Assembly: GCA_026214975.1 (NCBI GenBank)
Contig: JAOBSW010000233.1
Location: 98,628 to 162,627, forward strand
From: Gentiana macrophylla
Lineage: Eukaryota > Streptophyta > Magnoliopsida > Gentianales > Gentianaceae
Direction of reading: 5' to 3'
DNA length: 64,000 nucleotides
Shown: one piece after another, positions 44,501 through 56,112 of the stretch
How positions within the stretch are numbered: the first letter of the stretch is position 1
Layout of the letters: every line of letters starts with the position of its first letter
Notes under the pieces: model-generated
The model's database searches: none
Told to the model about the DNA's origin: nothing
The model's input: the letters and a program-made list of their open reading frames with translations, nothing else
Translations under genes and position numbers: made by a program

Positions 44501-44933
44501 CCCAATTCATGGATTGCTTTCAGAATTCTTTTGACGATTCCGGTCACAGTTGCTTTCGGAGAAAGAAGTTTTTCAAAGCTGAAGTTGATTACGAATTATC
44601 TTCGGTCGACAATGTCACAAGAAAGGTTGAATGGTTTGGCCATGTTGTCGATTGAAAAAACATAGGTTGATGACATTGATTACACAAGTTTAATTAGTAT
44701 TTTTGCATCTAAAAATGCTAAACGACAAGTGTTTAAGTGATACTTTTGTTGAAAATGGTTGACAAAAACATTTCTTTTGCATTACTTATACTATTATTAG
44801 TTGATTTTATATGTTTTCTTCTTGAGATAGATACTTCATTTTAATCTAAAAAAATATAGTCTACAAAAAAAATTGTCAAGGGCCCGATAAATTTATTTGG
44901 CTTAGGGCCTGGAAATTCACAGGGACGGCCCTG
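41369..44933 (+). mobile_element. hAT element B (ZMYM1-like)
   Basis: Flanked by ACGATAGC (41361-41368) and ACGACAGC (44934-44941), seven of eight identical. The right end CAGGGACGGCCCTG is the complement of the left end of element A. The left end (GACTCGTCTCTCGCC) is a diverged form of element A's other end. It contains the transposase pseudogene 42285-44665. Homopolymer runs occur at 41503-41536 and 41834-41858. Confidence 0.8.
42285..44665 (+). pseudogene. hAT transposase B, TTF-zinc finger / DUF4371 type
   Basis: The ATG at 42285 aligns with the start of copy A; one extra A near 42307 shifts the frame, and the long open part resumes at 42418. Domains in order: acidic N-terminus, TTF-type zinc finger (WLVYSEALDKIFCFCCKLF), DUF4371-like core (GYDNGSNMKGKH, CGCHSLNLVLCD), a Lys/Glu-rich helical region, and the hAT dimerisation domain (NSWIAFRILLTIPVTVAFGERSFSKL). 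Breaks: a stop and frame change near 42982, and TGA at 43205, 43322 and 43682. The stops at 43205 and 43322 are shared with copy A. At 43682 copy A still has CGA. It cannot make a full transposase. Confidence 0.85.
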
Positions 44934-45158
44934 ACGACAGCTTTTTAATTTTTTTGAATAAATGACAAAATATTTTATTTTATTTTTTGTAATTTTCTGG
45001 CGCCTTTTTTCCCAACAAAAAAAAACCAACACACTTTCTCTCTCATCCATCTTTTTTAAACACTCATATATCTCAATCTAGAACTCCAAATTTATTTTTT
45101 TTCATGCTCTTTATTTTTAGACCACACATCGTATTCCGACGTCATTTCAGAAAATCCG

Positions 45159-45205
45159 CTGTCGAAATTCACTAATTTTCGGGATTCACGAGTGAATTTC
45201 GACAG
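45159..45205. repeat. Perfect 15-bp hairpin inside MITE 3
   Basis: Arms CTGTCGAAATTCACT (45159-45173) and its exact reverse complement (45191-45205) with a 17-base loop. A second, wider inverted repeat (GAACTCCAAA near 45085 and TTTGGAGTTC near 45247) encloses it. Confidence 0.85.
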
Positions 45206-45724
45206 TGAATCTCACGAAAAACAAATCAGTGAAAGTTTTATCGCGTTTGGAGTTCTATATCAAAAGATATGAGGGGTTTGAAAATGGGGGAAAAAAAAAA
45301 AAAAACAAACAAACCAGGTACTCGGCGTCTCAGTATAGCGCGCGAAATTTTTATTTTTTATTTTTTGTTTTGTCCTTTAGGTTATAAAAATTATAAAAGT
45401 TGTCCTTCCTCCTATAAAAAATATGTGATTGTCCTGTTAATTAAAAACATTCCAAAGTATGTTCTTATCCCTAATTTTCCATTACTTATATTAGGTAATT
45501 TATTATATTTGGTGAAGTTGTTGTGTATCAATAAACAATTGACTAAGAATTATATTTGCTAGCTAAAATGCTTAACAAAAATTATGAGCCAGGATAGTGC
45601 TTGCTTGCTGGTGTGTCTAGTGGTTATATAATATGTAATATGTTTGTGTTACTTTTAAGGATCATTTACGGCAACGGTATCAACAATTATATATGACTCA
45701 CACACACTTGTCTCTAGCTGACTG

Positions 45725-46450
45725 TACAACATGGAGATTCGGCCTTATTAGATGACAGTACTGCATACAGATCTCTGGTTGGCAAGCTGATCTACCCTAC
45801 TTTTACTAAACTAGATATAGCTTTTGCAATCCAACATTTGATTCAGTTGATAGACACTCCTACTGAGAATCACATGAAGGCTGCTTACAGACTACTGAGG
45901 TATTTGAAAGCCAATCCAGGACAAGGCATATTATTTCCCGCAGAGAACAACCTTCTTTTAAAAGGTTTTACGGACAGTTACTAAGCTGGTTGCCAAAAAG
46001 CCAGGAGATCTGTTTCAGAATACATGATGTTTTTGGTTGATGCTCTCGTTTTCATGGAAAGCCAAGAAGCAGGCAACAATTGAAAGAGGTTCTTTAGAAG
46101 CTGAGTACAGGGCTATGGCCAATGTTGTCTGTGAAATTCAGTGGCTAATTTACATTCTACAAGAATTACAGATCCCTGTTTAGTTGCCTGATGTGTTGTT
46201 GAATGATAATGCCAGTGTTATGCATATTGCACGCAATCTTGTGTTCCATGAAAAGACCACGCATATTGAAATTGACTGTCATGTTGTAAAGGACAAAGTC
46301 AAATCTGATCTCATTAAGCTGCTACCTGTGAATACGAAGAAGCAGGTTTCTGATATTCTCCAAAGGCATTGGATGCACCACTTTTTTCTTACTTATTGTA
46401 CAAGTTGGGGATTTCCAAGATTTTTCAGCCAAGTTCTAGTGGCTAAAGAA
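45725..46450 (+). pseudogene. copia RNase H fragment, cassette 3
   Basis: Third copy of the RNase H fragment, in the second duplicated flank: SLVGKLIYPTFTKLDIAF, LRYLKANPGQGIL, the shared stop after LKGFTDSY, LLNDNASVMHIARN, VKSDLIKLLPVN. It has an extra frameshift near 46360 that breaks the LTKALDAP motif. Confidence 0.85.
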
Positions 46451-46599
46451 GCGTTGAGTGCAGTTTTACAAAGAGACCTTAGATATTCTAGACAGTGGCG
46501 AACCCACATACAATTAGGGGAAAAATACACTAATTTATGTATTGTGCATATCGTTTGCCCCTCCCCTCCCCCCCACTTAAATTTTTTATTTTCCTTTAA

Positions 46600-47900
46600 A
46601 AAATTTATTGCATGCCTTACCCGAGATCCTGCGTTCGCGACTGATTGTAGACCTTGAATTGAGATACTATGTGGTTAGATTTTGTTGCAGAGAGGACTAT
46701 GAGACATATCTAAGTAAAGGTCCTTGGCTTGTTCAAGGGCACTACTTAACTGTAATGAGGTGGAGACCTTTTTTGTGCCATCGAAGGAAAAAATAGTATC
46801 AACGCTCGTTTGGATTCGCTTCCTAGAAGTGCCACTTGAACATTTTGAAAATTATAATTTCGTACTTGGCTTGGCAAAGAGAGTCGGCAGACCAATTAGG
46901 GTTGATGTCGTCACTACAGGATTGGCTAGAGGGAGATATGCAAGAGTATGCGTTGAAATGAATTTACATAATTCCCAGAAATTCAGTCGTTATCCGAGGG
47001 TAATGATTTAAGGTAGAATATGAGGGGATGCAGCTAACTTGCTTTGAATGTGGACGCTACGGTCACAAAACCCATGAGTGTCCAAAGGTGTGTGATAGTG
47101 TTGATGCAAATCACAGGAGAGAAACACATGATTTCTTAAATCCAATAGTCCCTCAAGGCCCCACCCCTGAGAAGCCTTTCGGGCCGTGGGTGATTGTACT
47201 AATAGGCGGAGAAAACCTCCAGCTCCGAGAGACAGAGGAATGATAAAACAAACTGAAACACATCATATGGCTGAAGGAGACACTACAAGAGATTCTAATG
47301 CAGGCCAGGGATTTGAAGGGCTGTCATGCTCGAGGTTTGAAGTGCTATCAGAGGATGATGAGCCAAAGGAAAACCAACATGTTGAAGAGGAATTCACAGA
47401 TGAAATTCAAAGATTTAAAAGACAAATAGAGGAGGCGGCCCCAAATATAAAGCTATTACGGAGGGAATGCCAGCAAGAGGCAAAGACACAAAAGGAACTA
47501 AGCAGAGCAATAAAGGAAATCAAAGCATACAAAACGTGGGGGTTGAACAATCAAAACAGAAGGACGTAGAAACAGCCTAACGCACCTTCAAAACGAGCCT
47601 CATCTGTTGTGGGGGCTATGCGACACACGGTGGCTTTAACATATATCTTTAATGGACAGGGAAATCCAAATACGGGACGTGGCATGGCAGATAAAAAAGC
47701 TACTCGCCTAAGTGGTCAATTTGAACAACACCTAAAACCACAAGAGGGGATGACATCATACATTAAGTCGAACCCTCCCGATGGTGATTCTCATGTGATC
47801 TGGAATAATGAACAGAATGTGGTAGTATAACATGATGCATTGAAGTGGAGACTCATAGACGAACTCCCTGACGATACGGAGATGACGGATGGGGGGTCCA
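46600..47900 (+). pseudogene. LINE ORF1 fragment, cassette 3 (best preserved)
   Basis: DUF4283-like sequence in two frames (one shift near 46785) followed by an intact zinc knuckle CFECGRYGHKTHEC (CX2CX4HX4C) at about 47041-47085. A Pro-rich linker and an acidic/coiled tail (EEFTDEIQRFKRQIEEA) follow. The undamaged knuckle shows the ancestral state that cassettes 1 and 2 have lost. Past 47830 the sequence is shared with 35890-35970. Confidence 0.75.
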
Positions 47901-48059
47901 TCCAAACAAATTTCAAAGGCTCTTTAATGGTAATAATTACGTGGAAAGAGGAATTGGATCCCCAGGCCCGCTTTTCAGTGGAACGCATATTTTGGAAATG
48001 CTAGATCAATCTTGGTGCACTACGATGTGGCTCATCTCGTCCTCGGTGTCTCTTACAAG

Positions 48060-48570
48060 AAGTGGCAATGCCACATGGAGTAGGGGGCACGTGCCCCCGG
48101 GCCCACTGAATTTTCAGAATTTTTTTATTTTATTATTCTGTTTAAACAATGTAGTTTAATAAGTTTTAAGAAAATATGCATACCATTCATGCCTACGATG
48201 ACCTATTTAATTTTATCCGGTGCCCTACTAGTTTCCGGGATTCTAAAGTTCACCTATTTAAAAATCACAAGTCATTCTAAATGTAGAAAGATTCTTAAGC
48301 TTGCAGATGCATTTAACAAAGAGTAAAGAAAAGGCAATTATTGAAATATACATACGAGAGAAACTATGCATTCTGGGCACCAAAATAAAACATGTATTCA
48401 TCGTCTTCTTAAATATAAAATTTGAGAAATTGAGAAACCAAACATTCAGCATACACAAAGACTTGTCAATATGCAGGCAACATCTAACTTACTACATTAA
48501 AGATTAGAGATTCCATTCTTACAAAAGAAAGGCAAATCATTATGGAACCGAAACTAGCCACATTCACTAG
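48060..48570. repeat. Mosaic of cluster repeats
   Basis: 48060-48210 repeats 13576-13722, 48205-48250 continues as 14420-14465, 48270-48390 as 14640-14720, and 48455-48570 resembles the F-box 3' flank at 15940-16050. It is a rearranged copy of the spacer between units A and B. It gives the empty site for the insertion at 13722-14419. No gene. Confidence 0.6.
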
Positions 48571-50394
48571 GACCCCATAGACTTGGTATTTGGTATAACA
48601 CTTTGTCAAATTAAACACTTTGTTTGAGTAAAATGCGGTATAACACTTTGTCTGAGTAAAATTACCACGGCCGTAGCATCATGCAGCACATGAGTAATCT
48701 TCCACTCATCAGTTCCCTGTCATCAAAGCAAATAATCATGTAAGCTATGAAATTTGGTACATGCATATCATCAAACACGTAGTGGGCGCAAAGAAAAAAA
48801 GGCTCCGATCTAGAAAGAATCAAAGAAAAAGATGTAAGCAAGTTACGACAGAAGGAGGATTGATAAGAGAGAAACATCGAGGGCAACGAGGGGACCCAAG
48901 GCCGGGCTTCAAGGTTGGATCGTATTGGTACACATTACCGCATTTATTTTTAAGAAGGGTAATTGAGTCCGTTTAGTTTAATTTTGTCCTTTATAACAAT
49001 GATTTTATAAATGTATCCTGAGTGTCTAATTAAGTCTTCAAATTAGTTTTTTTAAACAATTACCCATAAAAATGAATATAAATTTGATCCATATATATTT
49101 AAAAAATCATAATTACTTCACCATATTTTTCTTTTCTGTAGTTCTCTTTGTTTTGATACCCTGTTTGATACTTTTATGCAGTCAATTTCGAGTTCATTTT
49201 CTAAAAAAATATCAAAATAATGGATTTGCGTACATAGTGGAATTCTTATTGGAAGGTGTTGTAGTGAAACAGTGAATAATGGATTTATAGTGTATTCTGT
49301 TGTTTCACTGTAACGAATTGTAGGTTAGGGCGTCAATTCCACTACATTATTTGGCGAATAGTAGATTTCGGGTGGTTGATATTGGATTTGGGGTCTCGAA
49401 ATCCACTTATGTGGATTTTCGCATTTATATAAATGATTTGAATAAATGTTACAAAAGATAAATTTCATGTATTAATTGAGATTTAGTTCAGTGTAATTGA
49501 AAGATGGTAAAAAAGACAAATTGTCATTCCACTGGACGATTATGATTTTTTTTTTTTACGTTTTTTGTTTTTGCATTTTTTTAGTTTTTGCATTTATTTT
49601 AATGAATTTGTATGGTAGTAAATTTGTTTGATATTAAAAAGTTTTAGCAGATTATTTTTTTTGAAAGATAGTAGATTATTTTTAATGGACTTGTTTGATA
49701 GTGGAATAGAAGCCTTAAATGTAATAAGGGTAATTTTGTCCTTTAACGTGTCTTTTGTCTATTTTCACCATTTTCCAATACACTTTATCTTTTAACAAAA
49801 AAAAAAAATTGATTTGCAATAATCGTCCATTTCTTTTTCTTCCCCCCCCCCCTTACCTAATTTCTTCCATTTTTATACTTTATTTACGCTTCCCTACAAA
49901 ATAATACAAGATGTTCTATGTTATCTCTGCCAACAAATAAGATATTGGGGTTATTCCATTCTTAATTGAATAGATTTTAATAACGACAGGAAAAACTAGA
50001 AACTAAAAGGCTATCAAACACAGAGGAGTCTCCGGAGGAGAATTTCAATCTATTAAAACATATGCGAATCGAAACATCCAATCTGTACATGATAGCGACA
50101 CAAATTAATCTTATCTATAATGTCCTTTTACTAAGTCTTTGAAATTCCTTAAGCATATATCTTTTGCTCATCAGAACTTGCTCCTTATGTAGATTAAAAT
50201 ATTCTTCCTTCCAATACAAAATTTCTCACAAGATCTACCTTAAAATATCTGGCATTCGTTCTACACTATGTCATGTTTTGTTTTATTACATAATGTATAT
50301 CTTAATTATTTATCTTAATTATTTCATGAAATACAAGGGTTAAGTGTATAACTTATAAATACATATGTTAAAGATCAAACGCTTAAATTCTACT
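48571..50394. other. AT-rich intergenic stretch
   Basis: No gene is visible. 49480-49800 resembles 13740-14040. Poly(T/A/C) runs occur at about 49545, 49798 and 49842. Confidence 0.5.
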
Positions 50395-50640
50395 AAAACC
50401 AAATTGGTTACAGTAAAGCCGTTGTTACTATATTTCTTTAGGTATTCAAGTGTGTGACAATCTCTCCAAGCCCCCTCCGAAGTAAGAATCTGTCCAACAC
50501 ACTGCACAATTTTTTTTTCTTTAAATAATGTTCCAACCAGGGTTCAATGACTTTAGTTGTCTTTAAAACCAAATTGGTTCGGTAAAGACGCTACTATATT
50601 TCTTTAGGCATTCAAGAGTGTGGACAATATCTCCCAACAT
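50395..50640. repeat. Direct repeat of about 80 bp
   Basis: The sequence 'AAACCAAATTGGTT...CTATATTTCTTTAGG' followed by 'ATTCAAG' and 'GACAAT' occurs at about 50395-50475 and again at 50562-50635, with small differences. Its function is unknown. Confidence 0.7.
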
Positions 50641-50906
50641 CTATCCTAAAATGTAAGTCAATTGGTTATTTGGTTTTGTCCATAATATAAATCAATTTAA
50701 AAAACCAATAAAATATTTATTACATTTCTTTCTTTCACCTAATTTATTATATACTCACAAACTTTTATTTCTTTGCATTAATAATGATGAAAAGTCATTT
50801 TAGACTTCTTATCAAAATTAATGACACATACAAATTTATCCAACTTTTCCAATATCTGTGTGAAAAATCCAAACGGATGTACATTTTGGGACGTAGATAG
50901 TACATA
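50641..50906. mobile_element. Stowaway-like MITE, reverse copy
   Basis: The outer ends TATCCTAAAATGTAAGTC and, in reverse, TATCTACGTCCCAAAATG are inverted repeats of the Stowaway type. The interior in reverse matches 17782-17965, including the 'GTCATTAATTTTGATA' region and 'TATATAATAAATTAG'. Confidence 0.65.
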
Positions 50907-51691
50907 GCATTAATCATGTTCCATACGTTTACCTAGGAGTGAACGCAGCCCCCGGACGAGGGGACGATACATTATCGGTTTTTTTTACGGTTAAACTAGT
51001 ATATTTTGTTTGAATAATGAATATAACATAGGGGGAAGGGGCCACAAGGACAAAAAAAATTAATAAATGGGTCTGGAAGGATAAAAGTAACATTTTCATG
51101 ATTATAAAGGACAAAAATCATAATTTTTACTTTAAAATTGTTACTTCACGTGTTAATGTTAGTTTGTGTTTACAATTATTCTTCATATTTCTCTATTCCA
51201 CATTTGTTACTTCATAATTATTCTTTTATTCTTATTAAATTACAGCTTGATTTCATCAGATTTTTTTGATAATTTTGTCGCTATGGACAAAAATCTATAT
51301 AATATATAAAACTGTCCACAATCTATACCTAAGATTTATAAATATATTAATTCTTTCTTTTTAACTTCGAATTGACAATTCCAATATAATACAACCCATT
51401 CTTGGTTCCACAGGATACTCTTGGTTCCACAGGATATTTTTCTATTGTTTTTATTATAATAAAATATCATAAAATGTATCCCTTTGTTAATAATTAATAA
51501 ATACATTGTAAAATTATTTGATCATATTATGTAACAAGGCGAATGTTTGAGCGAAAATAAATATAAAAGGGAAAGTAAAATACATTGTATATATACTGAT
51601 ATATTTTTCCAATCTGGGGGTGGGGAATGCCCCCAAGCTATAGTGTATATCAAACCGAAAGCATGTGGAAAATTAATTAATAGTTAATATA
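50907..51691. other. AT-rich intergenic stretch
   Basis: I see no gene. A duplicated word pair 'CTTGGTTCCACAGGATA' occurs twice at about 51402-51436. Confidence 0.5.
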
Positions 51692-53470
51692 TGTTGGAAA
51701 TAAAATTTATGTTTTGATGATAATTCATCATATTTATTCAGGATATTATCTTAACCTCATTGATGAAGTCTTTGAAAATTTATTTGTTATAGTGAAAAGC
51801 TATAAGATGTCAGAATTGAATGTATAGGTTTTATTAGAGTCTGATATTTGTATAGGTTACATCAGAAAAGCACTGTAATAGATAGTGTGTCGTGAAAATG
51901 AAAACTGGAAATCGTTAAGATAAACAAACCGACTCAGAATACACAATATGGCCCGAAGAAGATAAGTTCGTGAGGACACAAACTTGGTTGGTTTATCAGA
52001 AGATTGAAGAAGCGAGGGTTCAAACTCGGTTGATGAAGAAGCGAGGTCACAGACTCAGTTATAGAAGATTGAAGAACTGAGGGTTCAAACTCAGTTATGA
52101 AGATTACAAGTCAAGACTATAAAGTTAGACTTCAGGCAAGTTTGTGGTGACCTGAACTGACTTTATGGATCTTGTATGAAGACCTAAGAATCATAAGGAC
52201 AATGAATTCTAGAAGATAATTGTTTGTGGTGTACTACGATTAAGTCAATTATAATCGGATGTAAGCGGAGTTACGATATTTGAAGAAGAGTAAAATCTCG
52301 ATTAATGCTCCAAGTCGGTCAAAAGCCCGACAAGCGATGAACACAGTATAAAACTAATCAGTAAACTCAGTTTTATATGTCAGCCATCCAACAAAGCGAT
52401 AGTACACTCGAGCGTTTTAAAGGAAGCTATTTTATTGGATGAAATCTTGACACATCGAAGCGGTCGAGAAAATATAGCCGTTACAAGATGAGCGTTGATA
52501 CAATTCGAATTCATGGAAGATGAGCGTTGGAACTCACAATATAAATAGAGGACTTTGCACCAAGAATCAAAATACGAAGATTTAACAATTATCAAGATCA
52601 ACAAGCATTTTTGTGCACTAGTCTTAGTCATTGAATTGCTATCATCTCTGCGCTTATAACAAGATCATATCAAGAATTTCTTCAAGTGTTCAAGCTACGA
52701 GAATTTATCCAGATTCAGGCACTTTGAAGAACCACAAACAAGAATCAATTTATTGATTCTCATTAACTTTGATTCTACATCAAAGGTTGAGACTTCGGTT
52801 TGATTCTACATCAAAGGTTGATTGTGAAGCAAACCGGGAAGGTTACGCAAGGACAATTGTTACAAGCGGTCGGGTAGACTGTGTTTGTGGTGGTAGCTGG
52901 TGAAGAGGCATACGTAACCCTTCAAGGACCAGTGCTCAAGCAATTGAAGAGCGGCAATTCTACCTGTGGACAACTGTTTAGATAGTGAAGCTAGGGATTA
53001 GCCAATGACTATTGTTTAGGACTTTTTGTAATGATTCACCTCAAGAAGTTCTAGTGGAATTTTCCTCCGCACCATAGGGGAAGAGAGGACTGACATGATT
53101 ACACCACCTGGAACCTCTATAATTCTTGTTTATTTACTTTACGCATTTATTTATTTACTTAGCATTTATTTACAGCATTCTGATAATTTGATTGTTATAC
53201 AACTCACAGCTCACAGACTTACATTAACGAGGTGATTTAACACACTCGGCTTTCACATAGAATAACAAGATCAAGAAAAAGGCTAGAATTATATCCGCTG
53301 CCGGTTGACTCAGTTTTTGCTTAAGTCAGTTTGACTTAAACTCAGCTCAGTCAGCTTAACTCCACACAAGTTTTAACTGAACCATAATTTGTTTTAAATC
53401 CAGTTTTAGGGACAGGTTTATTCACCCCACCCCCCTCTAAATTTGTGTTAGCCATTCCAAGGGACCAACA
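51692..53470 (+). mobile_element. SIRE-like solo LTR
   Basis: Begins TGTTGGAAAT, ends GACCAACA and is flanked by exact ATATA duplications (51687-51691 and 53471-53475). A TATA box lies at 52540-52548, followed by AGAGGACTTTGCACC, as in the LTR at 4038-5667. Homology to that LTR extends over the 3' half. No internal region is left, so two LTRs have recombined and removed the body of the element. Confidence 0.85.
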
Positions 53471-53475
53471 ATATA

Positions 53476-54257
53476 TAATAAAATATGATCATTTGGTTCC
53501 GGATACCGGAGATTTTAAGGGGAAAAAAATAACATTTTGAAATTTTTTTTAAATTAAAAAGGATATTTTAATAAGTTTTATAAGGTGGGGGAGGACATTT
53601 TATCAAAACTTTATAGGCTAAACGACATTTATTCTAATATTTCAACCCATTAATATTTTTTCATTCCACCCTTATTTCTAAACACTTACATGTTTTTATA
53701 TAGACCTCCAAAATTGATTAAAAATTCATCATTTTTTTATATATTTAATTTTCATTCTCTTCGTTTTGAGACATTGTTTGATATCATTGCATCGATCGTT
53801 ATTAATGTAATTTTTCGACAGTGCATTTCAAACAAATGAAAACGTTTATAAATTACATCGGAATATAGCAATTGTGGTTTCGAAATAAATAACGCGAAAA
53901 AAAATAGAAAAAAAAAAGTGAAAGAATTATCGATTTTTTATCCAGTAATATAAATGTTTAAAAATTGTGGATCGAGATCGGCCGGCATTTACGTGATATA
54001 TGCATAGTGGACACTCATCTTGGAATTTTTCGGTAGACTGAGGTACCAAAGATCTGCTGTACGTGAAAAACAATCAAATCTCTACTTTCTTGAATAATAT
54101 ATATGGTGCAAGCCTGCTAATAATAGCAATTCTTGATTCTCTGCTAATATGCTAGCATTTTTGATCATATATATATATATATATATATCTCAACCTTCAA
54201 CCCTTAATAATAGCAATTCTTGATTTCAGGCAGAAAACTTAAATTTTTTCTTGCAAT
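53476..54257. promoter_or_regulatory. Upstream region of the 158-residue gene
   Basis: No gene is visible. An (AT)n run at about 54165-54190 lies 70 bases before the coding start. The phrase 'AATAATAGCAATTCTTGATT' occurs twice (near 54118 and 54206). No clear TATA box can be separated from the AT repeat, so promoter assignment is by position only. Confidence 0.35.
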
Positions 54258-54734
54258 ATGGAAACCAAATCAAACAAATGGCTACTCAAATTCATCACAA
54301 CGCCATTGAAAGCTCTAAGGAAAGCTAGAGATTTTTATGTGAAAAATCTCATAAGCTGTGCAAATAAAGGGATGCCTTCAACATATTCCGTAAGCATTTT
54401 GCCAAGAACCTTTAGCGTGAATTCATCCGAGTCATATACATATACGGACACCGAAGATCTAAGAGAGCTCATCAGGGCTGCTTCAACTCGAACCCTGGCG
54501 AATCGGGTTGACGTTAGATTCGATACCAAACAACAAAAGATAATAAAGACGACGATGAGCGGATCAGATTACTCGTGTAAGATGATGACACCAAGAAGCT
54601 GCAGTGTGGGCATGGAAAGGATTGATGAAGAGAAGCCTTGTTTATATGAAGAAGAAAATGTCAGTATAAAGAAAGAGTTTGCTTATCCAAGAAGTAGAAG
54701 CTATGGTGGTAAAAATATGGGCATTGTCTTTTGA
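54258..54734 (+). CDS. Plant-specific protein of unknown function (158 aa)
   Basis: An intact single-exon frame from ATG 54258 to TGA 54732-54734. Short conserved blocks match a plant family of small proteins without known function: TTPLKALRKARDFYVKNL near the N-terminus (residues 15-33), EDLRELIRAASTR at about 66-78, PRSCSVGMERIDEEKPC at about 112-128 and YPRSRSYGGK near the end. The Lys/Arg-rich N-terminal helix with repeated basic residues, and the Ser-rich stretch between, suggest a soluble, possibly phosphorylated protein. No signal peptide or membrane segment is visible. It is not transposon-derived and has no second copy here. I recall the family from dicot genomes but cannot assign a function. 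Confidence 0.8.
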   Translation: METKSNKWLLKFITTPLKALRKARDFYVKNLISCANKGMPSTYSVSILPRTFSVNSSESYTYTDTEDLRELIRAASTRTLANRVDVRFDTKQQKIIKTTMSGSDYSCKMMTPRSCSVGMERIDEEKPCLYEEENVSIKKEFAYPRSRSYGGKNMGIVF

Positions 54735-54871
54735 AGATCAAAAGACAATATTTTTGCATTTCTGGGATAACTTCTTCGATTTTCAAGAATAGATCTCTAG
54801 AGTTATCCCAGAAAATCGAGGATCTACTATTTCCTCTTGAGTTTTCATTTTACATATGTGGATTAGGACTG

Positions 54872-54929
<58 letters not shown>

Positions 54930-56112
54930 GCATTTCTCCATCTGCAAGTTTTTTTTTTTTTAGGAGGGTTGGTTTAAAAGGACAAAAGAACAAGAGGATA
55001 AAAATAAGAATCATGACGGTGAAAATATAAATTGGGTGATAAGAATAAATACATCATTCATAACCCAAAGCCAAACCATTGATTTTTGCTGATTAAAAGC
55101 GGACATCAAATACAATATTTACTATTCCACTTTGTTTATATGTTTTGTTTACAAAATGACTTTGAAAATGACATTGAAAAAATATCGAATGAGATGCAAA
55201 TAAAAAGGGCGAAAAAGAAAAATGTGATGAAAAATTACAAATCTTTCGACAATCATATCAAAAGATATATTCGTTTTGTAGTTGAATACGATATAATTTA
55301 AAACATGATAGAATAAGGGCGTATCCTATTTTTCCCATAAAAATATTCACATAAATGCTGCGTATTTAGTGTTTAAATTGTATTTTTTTACAATAAACCA
55401 TTCTGTCATACTTTTTTCCGTTTGTTCTTTTTTCTAATCTCATTAGAAATTCACAAGAATTGACAAGATGATTCCAACATTATATATGTATTTCTTTCCT
55501 ACATCAGTCACAGGTTTTAGATTTCAGATAACACTAGAAAACACAATATCCAGTCGATCGATACTGGGATTGAATTGTAAAAACCCCAATTTTTTTATCA
55601 TAGGTGTTTTAATTTGTTAGAATATGCCTAAGTAATTAGATGAGCTTTTAATTATTTTAATTAGTTTTGGGAGCTGTATAAAAGATTTAGTCCTTTTGTA
55701 CAAATGTGTTCTTAGATCCTTCTCTTAGATCGATTTCCTAAAGATTATTGTACTGTTGGTTCCATATATAAATATACGATCAAGGCATCAACATATTCGA
55801 GCTGGTGATTCCTTTTCTAGATATATGCTCAATTATCATCTCTCCCAAAAATTCTATCTTCATATCGAGCCAAACCATGGTGATACTATTGTCTCAAACC
55901 TTGCACAGTCACACGGTGTGCTCCGGTGACCTCCATCAATTGTCCCTTGGAAGCTTCTCTTCCCTCTCTCTACAAGATTTCGTCTCAGCCGTTTGCTTAA
56001 CACAATGACATCACAAATCACTTCAATTGCGACCAATTCCTCCGATTCTTTCTACCACGGTTCCATACGTGACCGGCTCGGACTTATCATTTCGGATTAA
56101 CCTTGGAGAAAG
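54735..56112. other. Gene-free stretch downstream of the 158-residue gene
   Basis: It includes an inverted phrase just after the stop: TTTTCAAGAATAGATCTCTAG near 54779, and 'GATAACTTC'/'GAGTTATCCCAGAAA' at 54766-54815, which may form a 3' end structure. No coding gene is seen. Confidence 0.4.
54873..54923. repeat. (TA)n microsatellite
   Basis: About 25 uninterrupted TA units, 140 bases after the stop of the 158-residue gene. Likely polymorphic in length. Confidence 0.9.

Larger units (their letters stand above)
41314..45481. mobile_element. hAT-like MITE 3 interrupted by hAT element B
   Basis: The left end (GGTAGAATGAGTGAGAAGGAC, 41315) and right end (ending TCCCTAATTTTCCA) match the MITE family at 8804 and 14064. 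The flanks TTACTTATA at 41306-41314 and 45482-45490 are identical, and the empty site is kept at about 32173. The full hAT element B (41369-44933) is nested inside. The native interior includes a perfect hairpin at 45159-45205. Confidence 0.75.
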
